From Acidisoma sp. PAMC 29798 (GTDB taxonomy: Bacteria > Pseudomonadota > Alphaproteobacteria > Acetobacterales > Acetobacteraceae), in NCBI RefSeq assembly GCF_030252425.1, contig NZ_CP126994.1:2785001-2849000 (forward strand): DNA of 64,000 nt, in the 5' to 3' direction. This document shows, one piece after another, positions 8,801-16,493 of the stretch; within the stretch, counting starts at the first letter, position 1, and every line of letters begins with the position of its first letter. The notes below the pieces were generated by a model. The model was not told the origin of the DNA. It was given only the letters and a program-made list of their open reading frames with translations, and did no database searches. Made by a program: the position numbers and the translations under genes.

Positions 8801-9617
8801 CGCGACGACGCTCTCCTCCGTCTATCTCGCTGTGCGGCATGTCTTCCCCGATGTGCCGCTGAATGCCGGCGCCTTCGAGCCGCTGCGCATTCCACGGCCG
8901 GAAGGCACCTTCCTTGATGCGCGCTATCCGCGCCCGGTGTCGGGCTGCGCGGCCGAAGTCTCCCAGCGCATCGCGGAATCCGTTTTCCTCGCCCTGGTGC
9001 AGGCAATTCCCAGTCTCGTCACGGCGGCGCCAGCGGGGTCATCGGGCAATTTCGCCCTCGGCGGCACCGACCCCAAACGCGGCACGTCTTATGTGATGTA
9101 TCAAATTTCCGGCGGCGGCTATGGCGGCAATGCGTTGCATGACGGGCTGACGAATGGCTGCTCGACGATCGGAATTTCCAAGACACCGCCGGTGGAAGTC
9201 ATGGAGCAATATTACCCGATTCTATTCCGGCGGTTTTCCTTGCGCGACGGATCCGGTGGCGCGGGGCAGCATCGCGGCGGCTTCGGAGTGCATTACGAGG
9301 TGGAGATTTTGCGCGGCGAAGCCACCGCGAGCTTCGTCATGGATCACGGCCGTTTCGGGCCGCCGGGTGTGCTCGGCGGCGGTGACGGCGCGCGCAACAT
9401 CGTGCGGGTTCATCGCGGCGGCGAGACCTATATTCCCGCGCATCTGTCCAAGGACCAGAATATTCGGGTCGTCGCCGGGGACCGGGTCGAGGTGATGACG
9501 CCGGGCGGTGGGGGGTATGGGAATGCCGCGGCACGGCCGGCGGCTTTGGTCGCGCGAGATCTGGCGCGCGGGTATTATACGGCGGAGGAAGCGGCGGCGT
9601 TGTGGCCACAAAAATGA
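5868..9617 (+). CDS. Fused hydantoinase A/B (5-oxoprolinase-type ATP-dependent lactam hydrolase)
   Basis: The 1249-aa protein joins two families that are usually separate genes. Residues 1 to about 690 are HyuA-like, with the nucleotide-binding start GIDVGGTFTDV and a second signature, TYDMGGTSSDVALI. The rest is HyuB-like (ALAVIEAGLQQVCNEMDLAFSRSAFSP region; GGTHLMDVRFAMPF). The architecture and length match 5-oxoprolinase, which hydrolyses a cyclic amide at the cost of ATP. It is divergent from nicAB and shares operator-like sites with it, so the six-membered lactam made by the 6-hydroxynicotinate reductase-like enzyme is an attractive substrate. That link is inference; hydantoin or oxoproline hydrolysis remains possible. 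Confidence 0.85.
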   Translation: MSRRVAGIDVGGTFTDVLLFDEDASGGRVHFAKVPTTTANQAEGVLAGIRATGATAADLDLIIHGTTVTTNAVLERKVARVGLITTMGFRDTLEIGRRTRPNPYGMVGVFEPLVPRDLRLEVPERMNASGEVVTALDDAAVLNAVRQLRDAGCEALVIHFLHSYANPAHELAAGLIAAAHWPNAYITLGHALLSEYREYERGTTASVNAAVQPVLDRYLERLTEGLRQDGFRHDLLVMNGNGGTIAAPLAAREAAKTVMSGPASGVIAAAATLTQSGVGDAVTYDMGGTSSDVALISGGLPEVSAELTIDYGLPIHVPMVDVRTIGAGGGSIAWLDAAGMLRVGPHSAGSTPGPICYGRGGTRPTITDANLVLGRLDPAKLTITGARVTVDDVRAIFEAVLAKPLGLTVDEAAAAVIALGNVHMAGAIRMVSLSRGRDPRALTLFAFGGAGPLHAVALAADLGIPEVLIPARPGLTNALGCLVADLRQDFVNTLNVPLDQADMAEVHRVLADQVRRGLAVNAAQQSEIQQTEVRHSADMQFRGQTHLIRVAIPNAEITREALQSLFEEAYFARFDIRMPEIRATLVNLNTSVTGHRTPFPVASLLDPAARAATLEQAKTGTRRVFAAGAWAETPVYWRDSLPLDAVLTGPAIIEQSDTTSFIEPGATLRIDAIGNLRVQTNGAVTLARGGGTDPLALAVIEAGLQQVCNEMDLAFSRSAFSPVIAEADDRSDGIYDAETGALIAQGELGLPVFVGVMQYSTGEIIRLIREGEVGAPEPGDIYIVNDPYLGGTHLMDVRFAMPFFHDGKLVCWLQNTGHWPDTGGMTPGGFSAHATEVEQEGLRLPPVKLFKKGNIDREILSIINSNIRVADQRIGDIKAQVSALKIGERRLREVLARYGLPVVQTVIAEMKTRASNLMRAKLTGIPDGVYDSEAFVDSDGVVNEPLRIALTMTKAEGVLTFDFSKSSLPCRGPMNSVFATTLSSVYLAVRHVFPDVPLNAGAFEPLRIPRPEGTFLDARYPRPVSGCAAEVSQRIAESVFLALVQAIPSLVTAAPAGSSGNFALGGTDPKRGTSYVMYQISGGGYGGNALHDGLTNGCSTIGISKTPPVEVMEQYYPILFRRFSLRDGSGGAGQHRGGFGVHYEVEILRGEATASFVMDHGRFGPPGVLGGGDGARNIVRVHRGGETYIPAHLSKDQNIRVVAGDRVEVMTPGGGGYGNAAARPAALVARDLARGYYTAEEAAALWPQK

Positions 9618-9635
9618 GGCACCCGGAAACGGTTT

Positions 9636-9767
9636 CGGCGGAATACGCTGCACTTTTCCGCCCTACGACCTAGACGGCGTGCGGGCGCCATAACGGGTAG
9701 GTTCGCGCATCAAGTGCGCGAATGACGAAGTTGAGTTGTAGGGCGGAAGAGCGAAGCGTTATCCGCC
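9636..9767. repeat. Composite palindromic repeat: family B nested in family A
   Basis: Left family-A arm at 9636-9670 (CGGCGGAATACGCTGC...CCGCCCTACG) and right arm at 9736-9767 (TAGGGCGGAAGAGCG...ATCCGCC) flank a family-B half element at 9671-9730 (GGGCGCCATAACGGGTAGG...CATCAAGTGCGCG). The element fills the gap between the convergent oxoprolinase-type and phnF genes and may end transcription from both sides. Confidence 0.75.
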
Positions 9768-9793
9768 AAAAACGGGCGCTACCCAAACCTCTC

Positions 9794-10510
9794 TCACGTC
9801 GCGATCAGAACCTGAAGTCTCTGCCCGGCCGCGCGGGACACGCCGAATTCGATCGCGCGGCCCTCCTCGTCCTGGTTCACGGCCTCCATGACCAGAACCG
9901 GCTCGTCCGTGCGTTGGCGCAACAGCACCGCTTCCTCCGGCGTTGGCAGTCTGGTCCAAATCCGGGTGCTGCGGCGGGTATAGTCAGCCACGCCGAAGGC
10001 ACGAAAGGCCGCGGTCAGCGAGTTCGTTTCGCGAAACGCCGCGTCGATACCGCGAAATCGGGGCGCGGGAAGATAGGCCGTATGCACCGTCAGGGGCTGG
10101 CCATTCGCCCGGCGCAAAATCTCCAGCACCATCACGGGTGATTCGGACGGCAGGCCAAGGATCTCGGAGACCTCGGCCGTGGCGAGCGTTTCCCGCGACG
10201 CCAACAACTCCCCGTCCGGCAACACGCTCTGGCGTGACAGAATCTCGCTGAAGCGCGTGCGGGCGCCGAGCTGATACTCCACCAGCGGCACGGGCCGCAC
10301 GAAGGTGCCACGACCGTGCTGAACACTCACGAGGCCGGCCGCCGACAGGGCGCCCACAGCCTGCCGCAGCGTGTGCCGGTTGACGCCGAACCTTTGGGCG
10401 AGCGCCGTTTCCGTCGGCAGGCGCGCGCCGGCCTCGACGGTGCCGGACGCGATCTCGGCGGCCAGCACATCCGCGATCCGCTGCCATATCACGACGCGGG
10501 GTAACCGCAT
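9794..10510 (-). CDS. phnF: PhnF, GntR-family repressor of phosphonate genes
   Basis: The 238-aa protein has an N-terminal winged helix (LPTETALAQRFGVNRHTLRQ) and a C-terminal UTRA effector domain, as in PhnF of E. coli (241 aa). I chose the ATG at 10510 because AGAGGGG lies 6 bases upstream. The frame stays open to 10558, but that longer start would fall inside the predicted operator. It is divergent from phnDCE and next to a C-P lyase operon, so it most likely represses both until phosphonate or phosphate limitation signals. Confidence 0.88.
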   Translation of the reverse strand: MRLPRVVIWQRIADVLAAEIASGTVEAGARLPTETALAQRFGVNRHTLRQAVGALSAAGLVSVQHGRGTFVRPVPLVEYQLGARTRFSEILSRQSVLPDGELLASRETLATAEVSEILGLPSESPVMVLEILRRANGQPLTVHTAYLPAPRFRGIDAAFRETNSLTAAFRAFGVADYTRRSTRIWTRLPTPEEAVLLRQRTDEPVLVMEAVNQDEEGRAIEFGVSRAAGQRLQVLIAT

Positions 10511-10552
10511 TCCAAGCCCCTCTAAGCCATCGGGAGGAAGGCTTCTCCCGAT

Positions 10553-10567
10553 ATTCATCTAGATGTC
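10553..10567. promoter_or_regulatory. phnF: Predicted PhnF operator in the phnF/phnD gap
   Basis: ATTCATCTAGATGTC contains a perfect 10-bp palindrome, CATCTAGATG (10556-10565). It matches 14 of 15 bases of the reverse-complemented site upstream of phnG (ATTCATCTAGACGTC), the only other divergent phn intergenic gap. A minus-strand TTGACA (10569 to 10564) overlaps it and may be the phnF -35. Confidence 0.55.
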
Positions 10568-10665
10568 AAAAGTCTCCGGCGATCCTCCGGCTATACAGCC
10601 GCCATCACGCCGCAGGCGGAAGCCGCCCCGGTCCATCGCCGTGCCACATCGAAGGACGATTCGAC

Positions 10666-11574
10666 ATGCGCAAGTTTCTCAAAGGCTCCTGCAGCCAGGC
10701 TCTTTATGGCGTGGCGGCCCTTCTGGCCACTGCCGGCACCGCCATGGCGGCGAATGACTGCCCCAACGGCGTGCTGCATTACGGCGTGGTGCCCTTCGAT
10801 GCCTCGGCCTCCTTCGTGCCGCTGTATCACCGCATCGGCGCGCTGATCTCCGCCAAGCTGGGCTGCCCGGTCGATGTCGAAATCGGCACCAGCTATACCG
10901 CGACGATCGAGGCGATGCGCGCCGGTAAGGTCGATGCCGCCGAGTTCGGTCCCCTCAGCTACGTCCTTGCCCATCAGATCGCCGATGCCCAGGTCGTCGC
11001 GACCTATGAGACCAAGGACGGCAAGCCCGATACCTATACCGCGAGCGTTGTCACCTGGCCCGATTCGGGCATCACCACCCTGAAGGGCGTCGCCGGCCAC
11101 ACCTTCGCCTATTCTGACCCGGCGTCCACCTCTGGCCATCTGTTCCCGGCCTATGCGCTGAAGAGCCATGGCATCGACCCTGACCACGGCGTGCGCGCCA
11201 TCTACGCCGGCAGCCACACCGCGAGCTTCGAGGCGATTCTGAACCACAAGGTTCAGGCCGGCGAAATGAACAGCCCCGAAATCGCCTCCGCCACCGTCGC
11301 CGGCATATACAAGCCGTCTGACTTCGTGACGCTCTGGACCAGCCAGCCCATTCCGCAGGACCCCATCTCCGTTCGCGGCAACCTGCCGCCGGCTTTCAAG
11401 GCCAAGCTGACCGCCATCTTGCAGACCCTCGATCTCAGCAGCATCCCGCCCGATATGGTCAAGCTGACCGGCCTGAAGGGCAAGGGCTATGTCGCCCAGG
11501 ACGACAGCGCCTTCGACGGCATTCGCAGCCTGGTCAGCGTGCTTCACCTCGACCTCGCCAAGATGGGCTCATGA
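10666..11574 (+). CDS. phnD: Phosphonate ABC transporter, periplasmic binding protein
   Basis: The 302-aa protein starts with a Sec signal peptide (LYGVAALLATAGTAMAA, cleavage after about residue 28). It has the PhnD family pattern, including GVVPFDASASFVPLY and a GKVDAAEFGPLSYVLA loop. It captures phosphonates in the periplasm and delivers them to PhnE. It is the first gene of phnDCE, and its TGA overlaps the phnC ATG. A predicted PhnF site lies about 100 bases upstream. Confidence 0.9.
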   Translation: MRKFLKGSCSQALYGVAALLATAGTAMAANDCPNGVLHYGVVPFDASASFVPLYHRIGALISAKLGCPVDVEIGTSYTATIEAMRAGKVDAAEFGPLSYVLAHQIADAQVVATYETKDGKPDTYTASVVTWPDSGITTLKGVAGHTFAYSDPASTSGHLFPAYALKSHGIDPDHGVRAIYAGSHTASFEAILNHKVQAGEMNSPEIASATVAGIYKPSDFVTLWTSQPIPQDPISVRGNLPPAFKAKLTAILQTLDLSSIPPDMVKLTGLKGKGYVAQDDSAFDGIRSLVSVLHLDLAKMGS

Positions 11575-12356
11575 GCCCAGAGCCGGTCGATCCTTCGGCA
11601 TTGATCGCCGTTTCCAGCTTGGCCATGTGCTACCCCACGGGGCGCATGGCTTTGACGGATACGTCGCTCTCCCTCGCTGCGGGCGAGCTGGTTGTCATTC
11701 TCGGTGCCAATGGCTGCGGCAAGTCCACGCTGCTGCGGTGCATCGCCGGAATGCTCCAGCCCACGGCCGGCACAGTCCATGTCGCAGGTCGCCAGATCAG
11801 TGGCCTCACGGGCTCTGGTCTGGCGGATGCACGGCTCGCGATGGGCATGGTGTTCCAGAACGCCCATCTCGTGAAACGACGCAGCGTCGTTGCCAATGTG
11901 ATGACCGGCACGCTTGGCCGGCATCGCACCCTGGCGACGGCATTCGGTCGCCTGCCGAAAGGCGAAGTGCCGCATGCCATGGCCTGCCTTGATCAGGTGG
12001 GTTTGGCGGCCTTCGCGGAGCAGCGCGCCAGCACTCTGTCTGGCGGGCAGGCGCAGCGCGTTTCGGTCGCGCGCGCCTTGGCGCAACGGCCGCGCGCTTT
12101 GCTGGCGGATGAGCCGGTGGCGAGCCTCGACCCCGATGCGTCCGAGGAGTTGATGACCCTGCTGCGCCGCGTGGCGCATGAGGACGGTATCGGCGTGCTA
12201 TGCGTCTTGCATCAGCCGGAACTGGCGCGGCGTTATGCCGACCGACTTCTCGGCATGAAAGACGGCGCCATTCAGTTTGAGGGCAAGCCCGCCCAGGTGC
12301 GGGAGCAGCAAGTCAGCGCGCTTTACAGCAAGCCGCAGCAGAAGCTCGCGGCATGA
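11571..12356 (+). CDS. phnC: Phosphonate ABC transporter, ATP-binding protein
   Basis: This 261-aa ABC ATPase has Walker A GANGCGKST, the signature LSGGQAQRVSVARAL and Walker B ALLADEPVASLD. It overlaps phnD and phnE by four bases each (ATGA), so the three transporter proteins are translationally coupled. It energises phosphonate uptake through PhnE. The small-molecule phosphonate assignment rests on PhnD and the C-P lyase context. Confidence 0.9.
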   Translation: MSPEPVDPSALIAVSSLAMCYPTGRMALTDTSLSLAAGELVVILGANGCGKSTLLRCIAGMLQPTAGTVHVAGRQISGLTGSGLADARLAMGMVFQNAHLVKRRSVVANVMTGTLGRHRTLATAFGRLPKGEVPHAMACLDQVGLAAFAEQRASTLSGGQAQRVSVARALAQRPRALLADEPVASLDPDASEELMTLLRRVAHEDGIGVLCVLHQPELARRYADRLLGMKDGAIQFEGKPAQVREQQVSALYSKPQQKLAA

Positions 12357-13147
12357 GCGCCACCCTCACGCGACAGCCGATGAACGAGTCGCGGCGAAGC
12401 GCCTTGTCCTTCGTCATTGTCTTCGTCTGCATCGCCGCCTTCATTCAGGCGGCCATCGTTGTTCATGCGCGGCCGCAGGATCTCATCACCGGCGCGCACG
12501 GCATCGCTGATATCCTGCGTCGATCCTGGCCGCCTGATATCGCCGGCTTGCCGGATATGCTGTGGCCCGCGCTGGAGACGATCGATATCGCCCTGTTCGG
12601 CACAGCGGTCGCGGTGATCTTCGCGCTGCCCCTGGCCCTGCTCGCGGCGCGCAACACCACACCGGCGACGCCGGTTTACGTCATCTCGCGCATGTTCATC
12701 GCCCTCGCGCGTGTCGTGCCCGATCTTGTATGGGCCTTGATCTTCGTGACGGCCGTGGGCCTCGGGCCGTTTCCCGGCACCCTCGCCATCATGCTCCACA
12801 GCATCGGCATGCTCGGCCGGCTCTTTTCAGAAGTGATCGAGGATATGGACATGGGGCCGGTAGAGGCCCTGACGATGACGGGCGCGAGCCGCATGGCGGT
12901 CTTCAGCCACGCCGTGGTGCCAACGGTGATCCCGTCGCTGCTCGGCATCACGCTCTATCGCCTCGACGAGAATATCCGCTCCTCCCTCGTGCTCGGCTTC
13001 GTCGGCGCCGGCGGCATTGGCTTCCTGCTGCTGACGTCGATGGAGCTGTTCCAGTATCGCACCGTCGCGATGCTGCTCATCCTCACCTTCGTCATCGTCA
13101 TCGTCGCCGAGCGCGGCTCCGCCGCCTTGCGGCAGCGGATCTCGTAG
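12353..13147 (+). CDS. phnE: Phosphonate ABC transporter, permease
   Basis: The 264-aa membrane protein has several hydrophobic segments and the binding-protein-dependent permease loop near its C-terminus (SSLVLGFVGAGGIGFLL), as in PhnE. It completes the phnDCE importer. It ends 6 bases before the stop of the convergent PhnM-like gene, leaving no room for a terminator between them. Confidence 0.9.
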   Translation: MSATLTRQPMNESRRSALSFVIVFVCIAAFIQAAIVVHARPQDLITGAHGIADILRRSWPPDIAGLPDMLWPALETIDIALFGTAVAVIFALPLALLAARNTTPATPVYVISRMFIALARVVPDLVWALIFVTAVGLGPFPGTLAIMLHSIGMLGRLFSEVIEDMDMGPVEALTMTGASRMAVFSHAVVPTVIPSLLGITLYRLDENIRSSLVLGFVGAGGIGFLLLTSMELFQYRTVAMLLILTFVIVIVAERGSAALRQRIS

Positions 13148-13153
13148 GCGCCG

Positions 13154-14293
13154 TCAGTGCAGACGCGCCGCCCCCTCCGCCGTGAGATGGGCGACGCGAC
13201 CACCGGCGATGGTAGCGACAATACGCGGCGCCGGCGTGGCGGCCACCAGCACCAGATCGGCGCGCAGGCCGGGGGCGATATGGCCCCGGTCTGTCAGGCC
13301 GGCAGCGGCAGCGGGATTGGCCGAGATCAGGTCCCAGCGCTTACCCAACCCATCAGACCGTTCCGCGAGAATGAACGCCGCCTGCAGCAGTGCGGGATAG
13401 AAATAGTCGCTGGTCAGGATGTGGCAGAGGCCCGCCTCGACCATCGTCGCCGCCGAGGCCCAACCCATGTGGGAGCCGCCGCGCACGACATTGGGGCTGC
13501 CCATGACCACCCAATCTCCGGCCTCGGTCGCGGCACGGGCGGTCGGCTCGTTCATCGGGAAGTCGGAGATGCGCGCGCCTTCGGCGCGGAACTCGGCCCG
13601 CTTTTCGACGCTCGGGTCATCATGGCTTGCGATCGGCAGGCCGGCCGCGCGGGCCGCCGCCGTGATGCGGGCATGGGCCGCCGGCACCTCAGACACACGG
13701 GCCGCAACGCCCGCCAACAAAGCCTGGAAGGCATCAGGTGTCATCCCGGCCCGCTCGCTGTATTTCGCGGCCGCAGCCGGATCCGCGATCTTGCGCACCA
13801 TCCCCGGCGTGTGATCGTTGAAGGCCAGCAGATGCACCTCGCCCGCGTCGATGGCGGCGATGGCGAGGTCGAGCGCATCCAGATTATAGGCCTCCCACCG
13901 CAGATGGATGCGCATATCGCACATCTGGCGCGGGCGGTTCGCGGCGAGTGCCGCCAGCAGCAACGCCCAGGTCTCCTTGCTGCGCAGCCCGTGCTCCCAA
14001 CTCAGCGTCACGCCATGGAAGGCCGTGGTGATGCCATTGGCGAGCAATTGCGCCTCGGTTTCCGCCAAAGCGAGATCCATTGGGAAAGCGACACCGGGGC
14101 GGGGCTGAATCTGCCGCTCAAAGGCGTCGCCATGCAGATCGACGATGCCGGGCAGCACCAGCAAGCCGCTCGCATCAAGCCGTCGGCCGCCTGCGCCCTT
14201 CTCCACGATCAGGCCGCCATCCGTATGGATGTCGGCGGGTGTGAGGCCGCGCTCGGGCAGCAGCGCCTCTCCGCCGGTAATGCTCAGGCTCAT
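13154..14293 (-). CDS. Second, divergent PhnM-like amidohydrolase
   Basis: The 379-aa protein belongs to the amidohydrolase superfamily, PhnM branch: GIVDLHGDAFERQIQPRP near the N-terminus, NDHTPGM in the middle, and HDDPS and GSPNVVRGGSH later. PhnM hydrolyses ribose-1-phosphonate-5-triphosphate to the 5-phosphate with release of diphosphate. A canonical phnM is present at 18809-19954, so this copy is an extra, clearly diverged paralogue (LHGDAFER against LHTDNLER). It faces away from phnG across a shared promoter region with a PhnF-type palindrome, so the two are probably co-regulated. GGAG lies 11 bases before the ATG. A variant substrate is possible but unproven. Confidence 0.8.
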   Translation of the reverse strand: MSLSITGGEALLPERGLTPADIHTDGGLIVEKGAGGRRLDASGLLVLPGIVDLHGDAFERQIQPRPGVAFPMDLALAETEAQLLANGITTAFHGVTLSWEHGLRSKETWALLLAALAANRPRQMCDMRIHLRWEAYNLDALDLAIAAIDAGEVHLLAFNDHTPGMVRKIADPAAAAKYSERAGMTPDAFQALLAGVAARVSEVPAAHARITAAARAAGLPIASHDDPSVEKRAEFRAEGARISDFPMNEPTARAATEAGDWVVMGSPNVVRGGSHMGWASAATMVEAGLCHILTSDYFYPALLQAAFILAERSDGLGKRWDLISANPAAAAGLTDRGHIAPGLRADLVLVAATPAPRIVATIAGGRVAHLTAEGAARLH

Positions 14294-14317
14294 GGTTTGA
14301 AGTCTCCGATTGACGAA

Positions 14318-14358
14318 TTGACACTAGCGGAGTGTAGCGTATTGTCTAGACGTCTAGA
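14318..14358 (+). promoter_or_regulatory. Predicted phnG operon promoter with overlapping PhnF operator
   Basis: TTGACA (14318-14323) and TATTGT (14340-14345) are 16 bases apart. The perfect 14-bp palindrome TCTAGACGTCTAGA (14345-14358) starts on the last base of the -10, where a bound repressor would block RNA polymerase. The palindrome and its flank recur in the phnF/phnD gap. Confidence 0.6.
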
Positions 14359-14374
14359 TGAATTTCAGGTGACC

Positions 14375-14833
14375 ATGACGACCGAGAATGACATCACCCG
14401 CCGCCGTCAACACTGGATGGCCGTGCTCGCCAAGTCCGAGGTCTCGGCAATCGAGGCGCGTCTGAGCGAGCTCGCGCCGCTGCCCGGTCATACACGGCTG
14501 CGCGGTCCGGAAACGGGTCTGGTCATGGTACAGGGCCGCGCCGGCGGCAGCGGCAGCGCCTTCAACCTGGGTGAAATGACGGTCACGCGCTGCACCGTGC
14601 ATAATGCGCGCGGCGTGCTCGGCCACGCCTATATCGCCGGGCGGGACAGCCGAAAGGCCGAGCTGGCGGCGGCGCTGGATGCCGCCTTGCAGGACCCGAC
14701 CGAAGGCGCCGCCCTGGAACGCGCCGTGGTGGGTCCGCTGGCCGCCGCGCAGGCGGCAGCAGACGCCCGCGTCGCGGCGCAGGCCGCCACCACCAAAGTC
14801 GATTTCTTCACCTTGGCGACCATGCGCTCATGA
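14375..14833 (+). CDS. phnG: C-P lyase complex subunit PhnG
   Basis: The 152-aa protein has the PhnG features RRRQHWMAVLAKSE near its N-terminus and LGEMTVTRCTVH in the middle. PhnG is part of the PhnGHIJ core that attaches the phosphonate to ribose and cleaves the C-P bond. The frame runs open far upstream, antisense to the PhnM-like gene. The ATG at 14375 is chosen for AGGTG just upstream, the operator-promoter placement and family length. Its stop overlaps phnH. Confidence 0.88.
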   Translation: MTTENDITRRRQHWMAVLAKSEVSAIEARLSELAPLPGHTRLRGPETGLVMVQGRAGGSGSAFNLGEMTVTRCTVHNARGVLGHAYIAGRDSRKAELAAALDAALQDPTEGAALERAVVGPLAAAQAAADARVAAQAATTKVDFFTLATMRS

Positions 14834-15402
14834 CCCTCGACCGTCCCGGCTTCGCAGACCCTGTGCAAGAAGCACAGGCCTGCTTCCGCTCCGTTCTCAA
14901 CGCCATGTCCCACCCGGGCAGCATCGACACCGCCGCGCGCATGATCGCGGCCCCGCCGCTGGACGGCGCCACCGCCGCCGTTCTGCTGACGCTGGTGGAT
15001 GCCGAGGTTTCCCTCTGGCTTGATGATGCGCTCGCCCCGAGCTGGGACTGGCTTGCCTTCCATGCCGGCGTCTTTCGCGCGCCGACCTTGGCAGACGCCG
15101 CTTTCGCCTGCGTCACCAGCCTGCCGCCCCTGTCGGCCTTCAACGCCGGCACCGACGCTGCGCCCGAAACCGCCGCGACCGTCATCCTGCAAGTGCCGGC
15201 GCTGACCGGCGGCCCGCGATTGACGCTGTACGGGCCAGGGTTGGAGGCACCGACGATCATCACGCCCCGAGGTTTGCCGACCGATTTCGTGGCGCAATGG
15301 GCGGCCAATCATCGTCTGTTTCCGCGCGGCGTGGACCTTATCCTCTGCGCAGGCGAGTCCTTCTGCGCCCTGCCCCGCAGCCTTCGCATTGGGGAGGGCT
15401 GA
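14830..15402 (+). CDS. phnH: C-P lyase complex subunit PhnH
   Basis: The 190-aa protein opens with PGFADPVQEAQACFRSVLNAMSHPG, typical of PhnH, and ends with ...FFCALPRSLRI-like residues (SFCALPRSLRIGEG). PhnH is a structural subunit of the PhnGHIJ core complex. It starts in the phnG stop (ATGA) and ends two bases before phnI, consistent with tight co-translation. Confidence 0.9.
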   Translation: MTLDRPGFADPVQEAQACFRSVLNAMSHPGSIDTAARMIAAPPLDGATAAVLLTLVDAEVSLWLDDALAPSWDWLAFHAGVFRAPTLADAAFACVTSLPPLSAFNAGTDAAPETAATVILQVPALTGGPRLTLYGPGLEAPTIITPRGLPTDFVAQWAANHRLFPRGVDLILCAGESFCALPRSLRIGEG

Positions 15403-15404
15403 GC

Positions 15405-16493
15405 ATGGCCTATGTCGCGGTCAAAGGCGGCGAGCGTGCGATCGACGCCGCTCATGCCTGGCTCGCCGAGGATCGGCGCGGCGATCCGGCGGTGCCCGAG
15501 GTCGGCACGGCGCAGATCGCCGCACAGCTCGGCCGTGCGGTGGACCGGGTGATGGCCGAAGGCTCGTGCTACGACCGAGATCTCGCGGCGCTCGCCATCA
15601 AGCAGGCGCAGGGCGATCTCATCGAAGCGAGCTTCCTGCTACGGGCTTATCGCACGACATTGCCGCGCTTCGCCGCCTCGACGCCCGTACAAACCTCGGA
15701 GATGCTGATCCGGCGGCGCATTTCGGCGATCTATAAGGATCTGCCGGGCGGCCAGGTGTTGGGGCCAACCTATGATTATACGCACCGGCTGCTCGACTTC
15801 TCTCTCGCCGTCGCGCGTGAGGCGGAAAGCCGCGCAGCGCATCCCGCCGTCGCTGACGAGCCCGCCATGCCGCGCGTGATGGATTTGCTGGATCAGGAAG
15901 GCCTGATCGCCGCCGAAACGCCCAAAAACCAGACGCCCGGTGACTTGACACGCGAGCCGCTCGCCTTTCCCGCAGATCGGGACTTGCGTTTGCAGGCCTT
16001 GGCCCGTGGCGATGAGGGTTTTCTTCTCGCCCTCGGCTATTCTACGCAGCGCGGCTACGGCAATACCCATCCCTTCGTGGGCGAAATGCGCGTCGGTGAC
16101 GTGGCGGTGGAGATCGTACCGCCGGAGCTCGGCTTCGCGATCGATATCGGTCGTATCACCCTCACGGAATGCGAAATGGTCAACCAGTTCGGCGGCTCCA
16201 AAACCGAGCCGGCGCAGTTCACGCGCGGCTATGGCCTGTGTTTCGGCCATGGCGAGCGTAAGGCCATGGGCATGGCCTTGGTGGACCGCGCCATGCGCGC
16301 GTCGGAGCTCGGGGAAGACGTGACGGCTCCGGCGCAGGATATCGAATTCGTCCTGTCCCATTGCGACAATATCGAAGCGACCGGCTTCGTGGAGCATCTG
16401 AAGCTGCCCCATTACGTCGATTTTCAAAGCGAACTCGAAACCGTTCGGCGGATGCGGGAAACCGCATTTGCCGAGGTGGAGAACGCAGCATGA
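15405..16493 (+). CDS. phnI: C-P lyase complex subunit PhnI
   Basis: The 362-aa protein begins MAYVAVKGGERAI and carries the PhnI signature QLGRAVDRVMAEGSCYDRDLAALAIKQA. With PhnG, H and L, PhnI catalyses nucleobase displacement from ATP to give ribose-phosphonate triphosphate. Start chosen at 15405: GGGGAGG lies upstream and the length matches E. coli PhnI (354 aa). It overlaps phnJ by ATGA. Confidence 0.92.
   Translation: MAYVAVKGGERAIDAAHAWLAEDRRGDPAVPEVGTAQIAAQLGRAVDRVMAEGSCYDRDLAALAIKQAQGDLIEASFLLRAYRTTLPRFAASTPVQTSEMLIRRRISAIYKDLPGGQVLGPTYDYTHRLLDFSLAVAREAESRAAHPAVADEPAMPRVMDLLDQEGLIAAETPKNQTPGDLTREPLAFPADRDLRLQALARGDEGFLLALGYSTQRGYGNTHPFVGEMRVGDVAVEIVPPELGFAIDIGRITLTECEMVNQFGGSKTEPAQFTRGYGLCFGHGERKAMGMALVDRAMRASELGEDVTAPAQDIEFVLSHCDNIEATGFVEHLKLPHYVDFQSELETVRRMRETAFAEVENAA

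Noticed and set aside
13157-14374. Upstream extension of the phnG frame
   Set aside because: It is antisense to the PhnM-like gene, and the promoter and operator lie inside it; PhnG family length fits the ATG at 14375.
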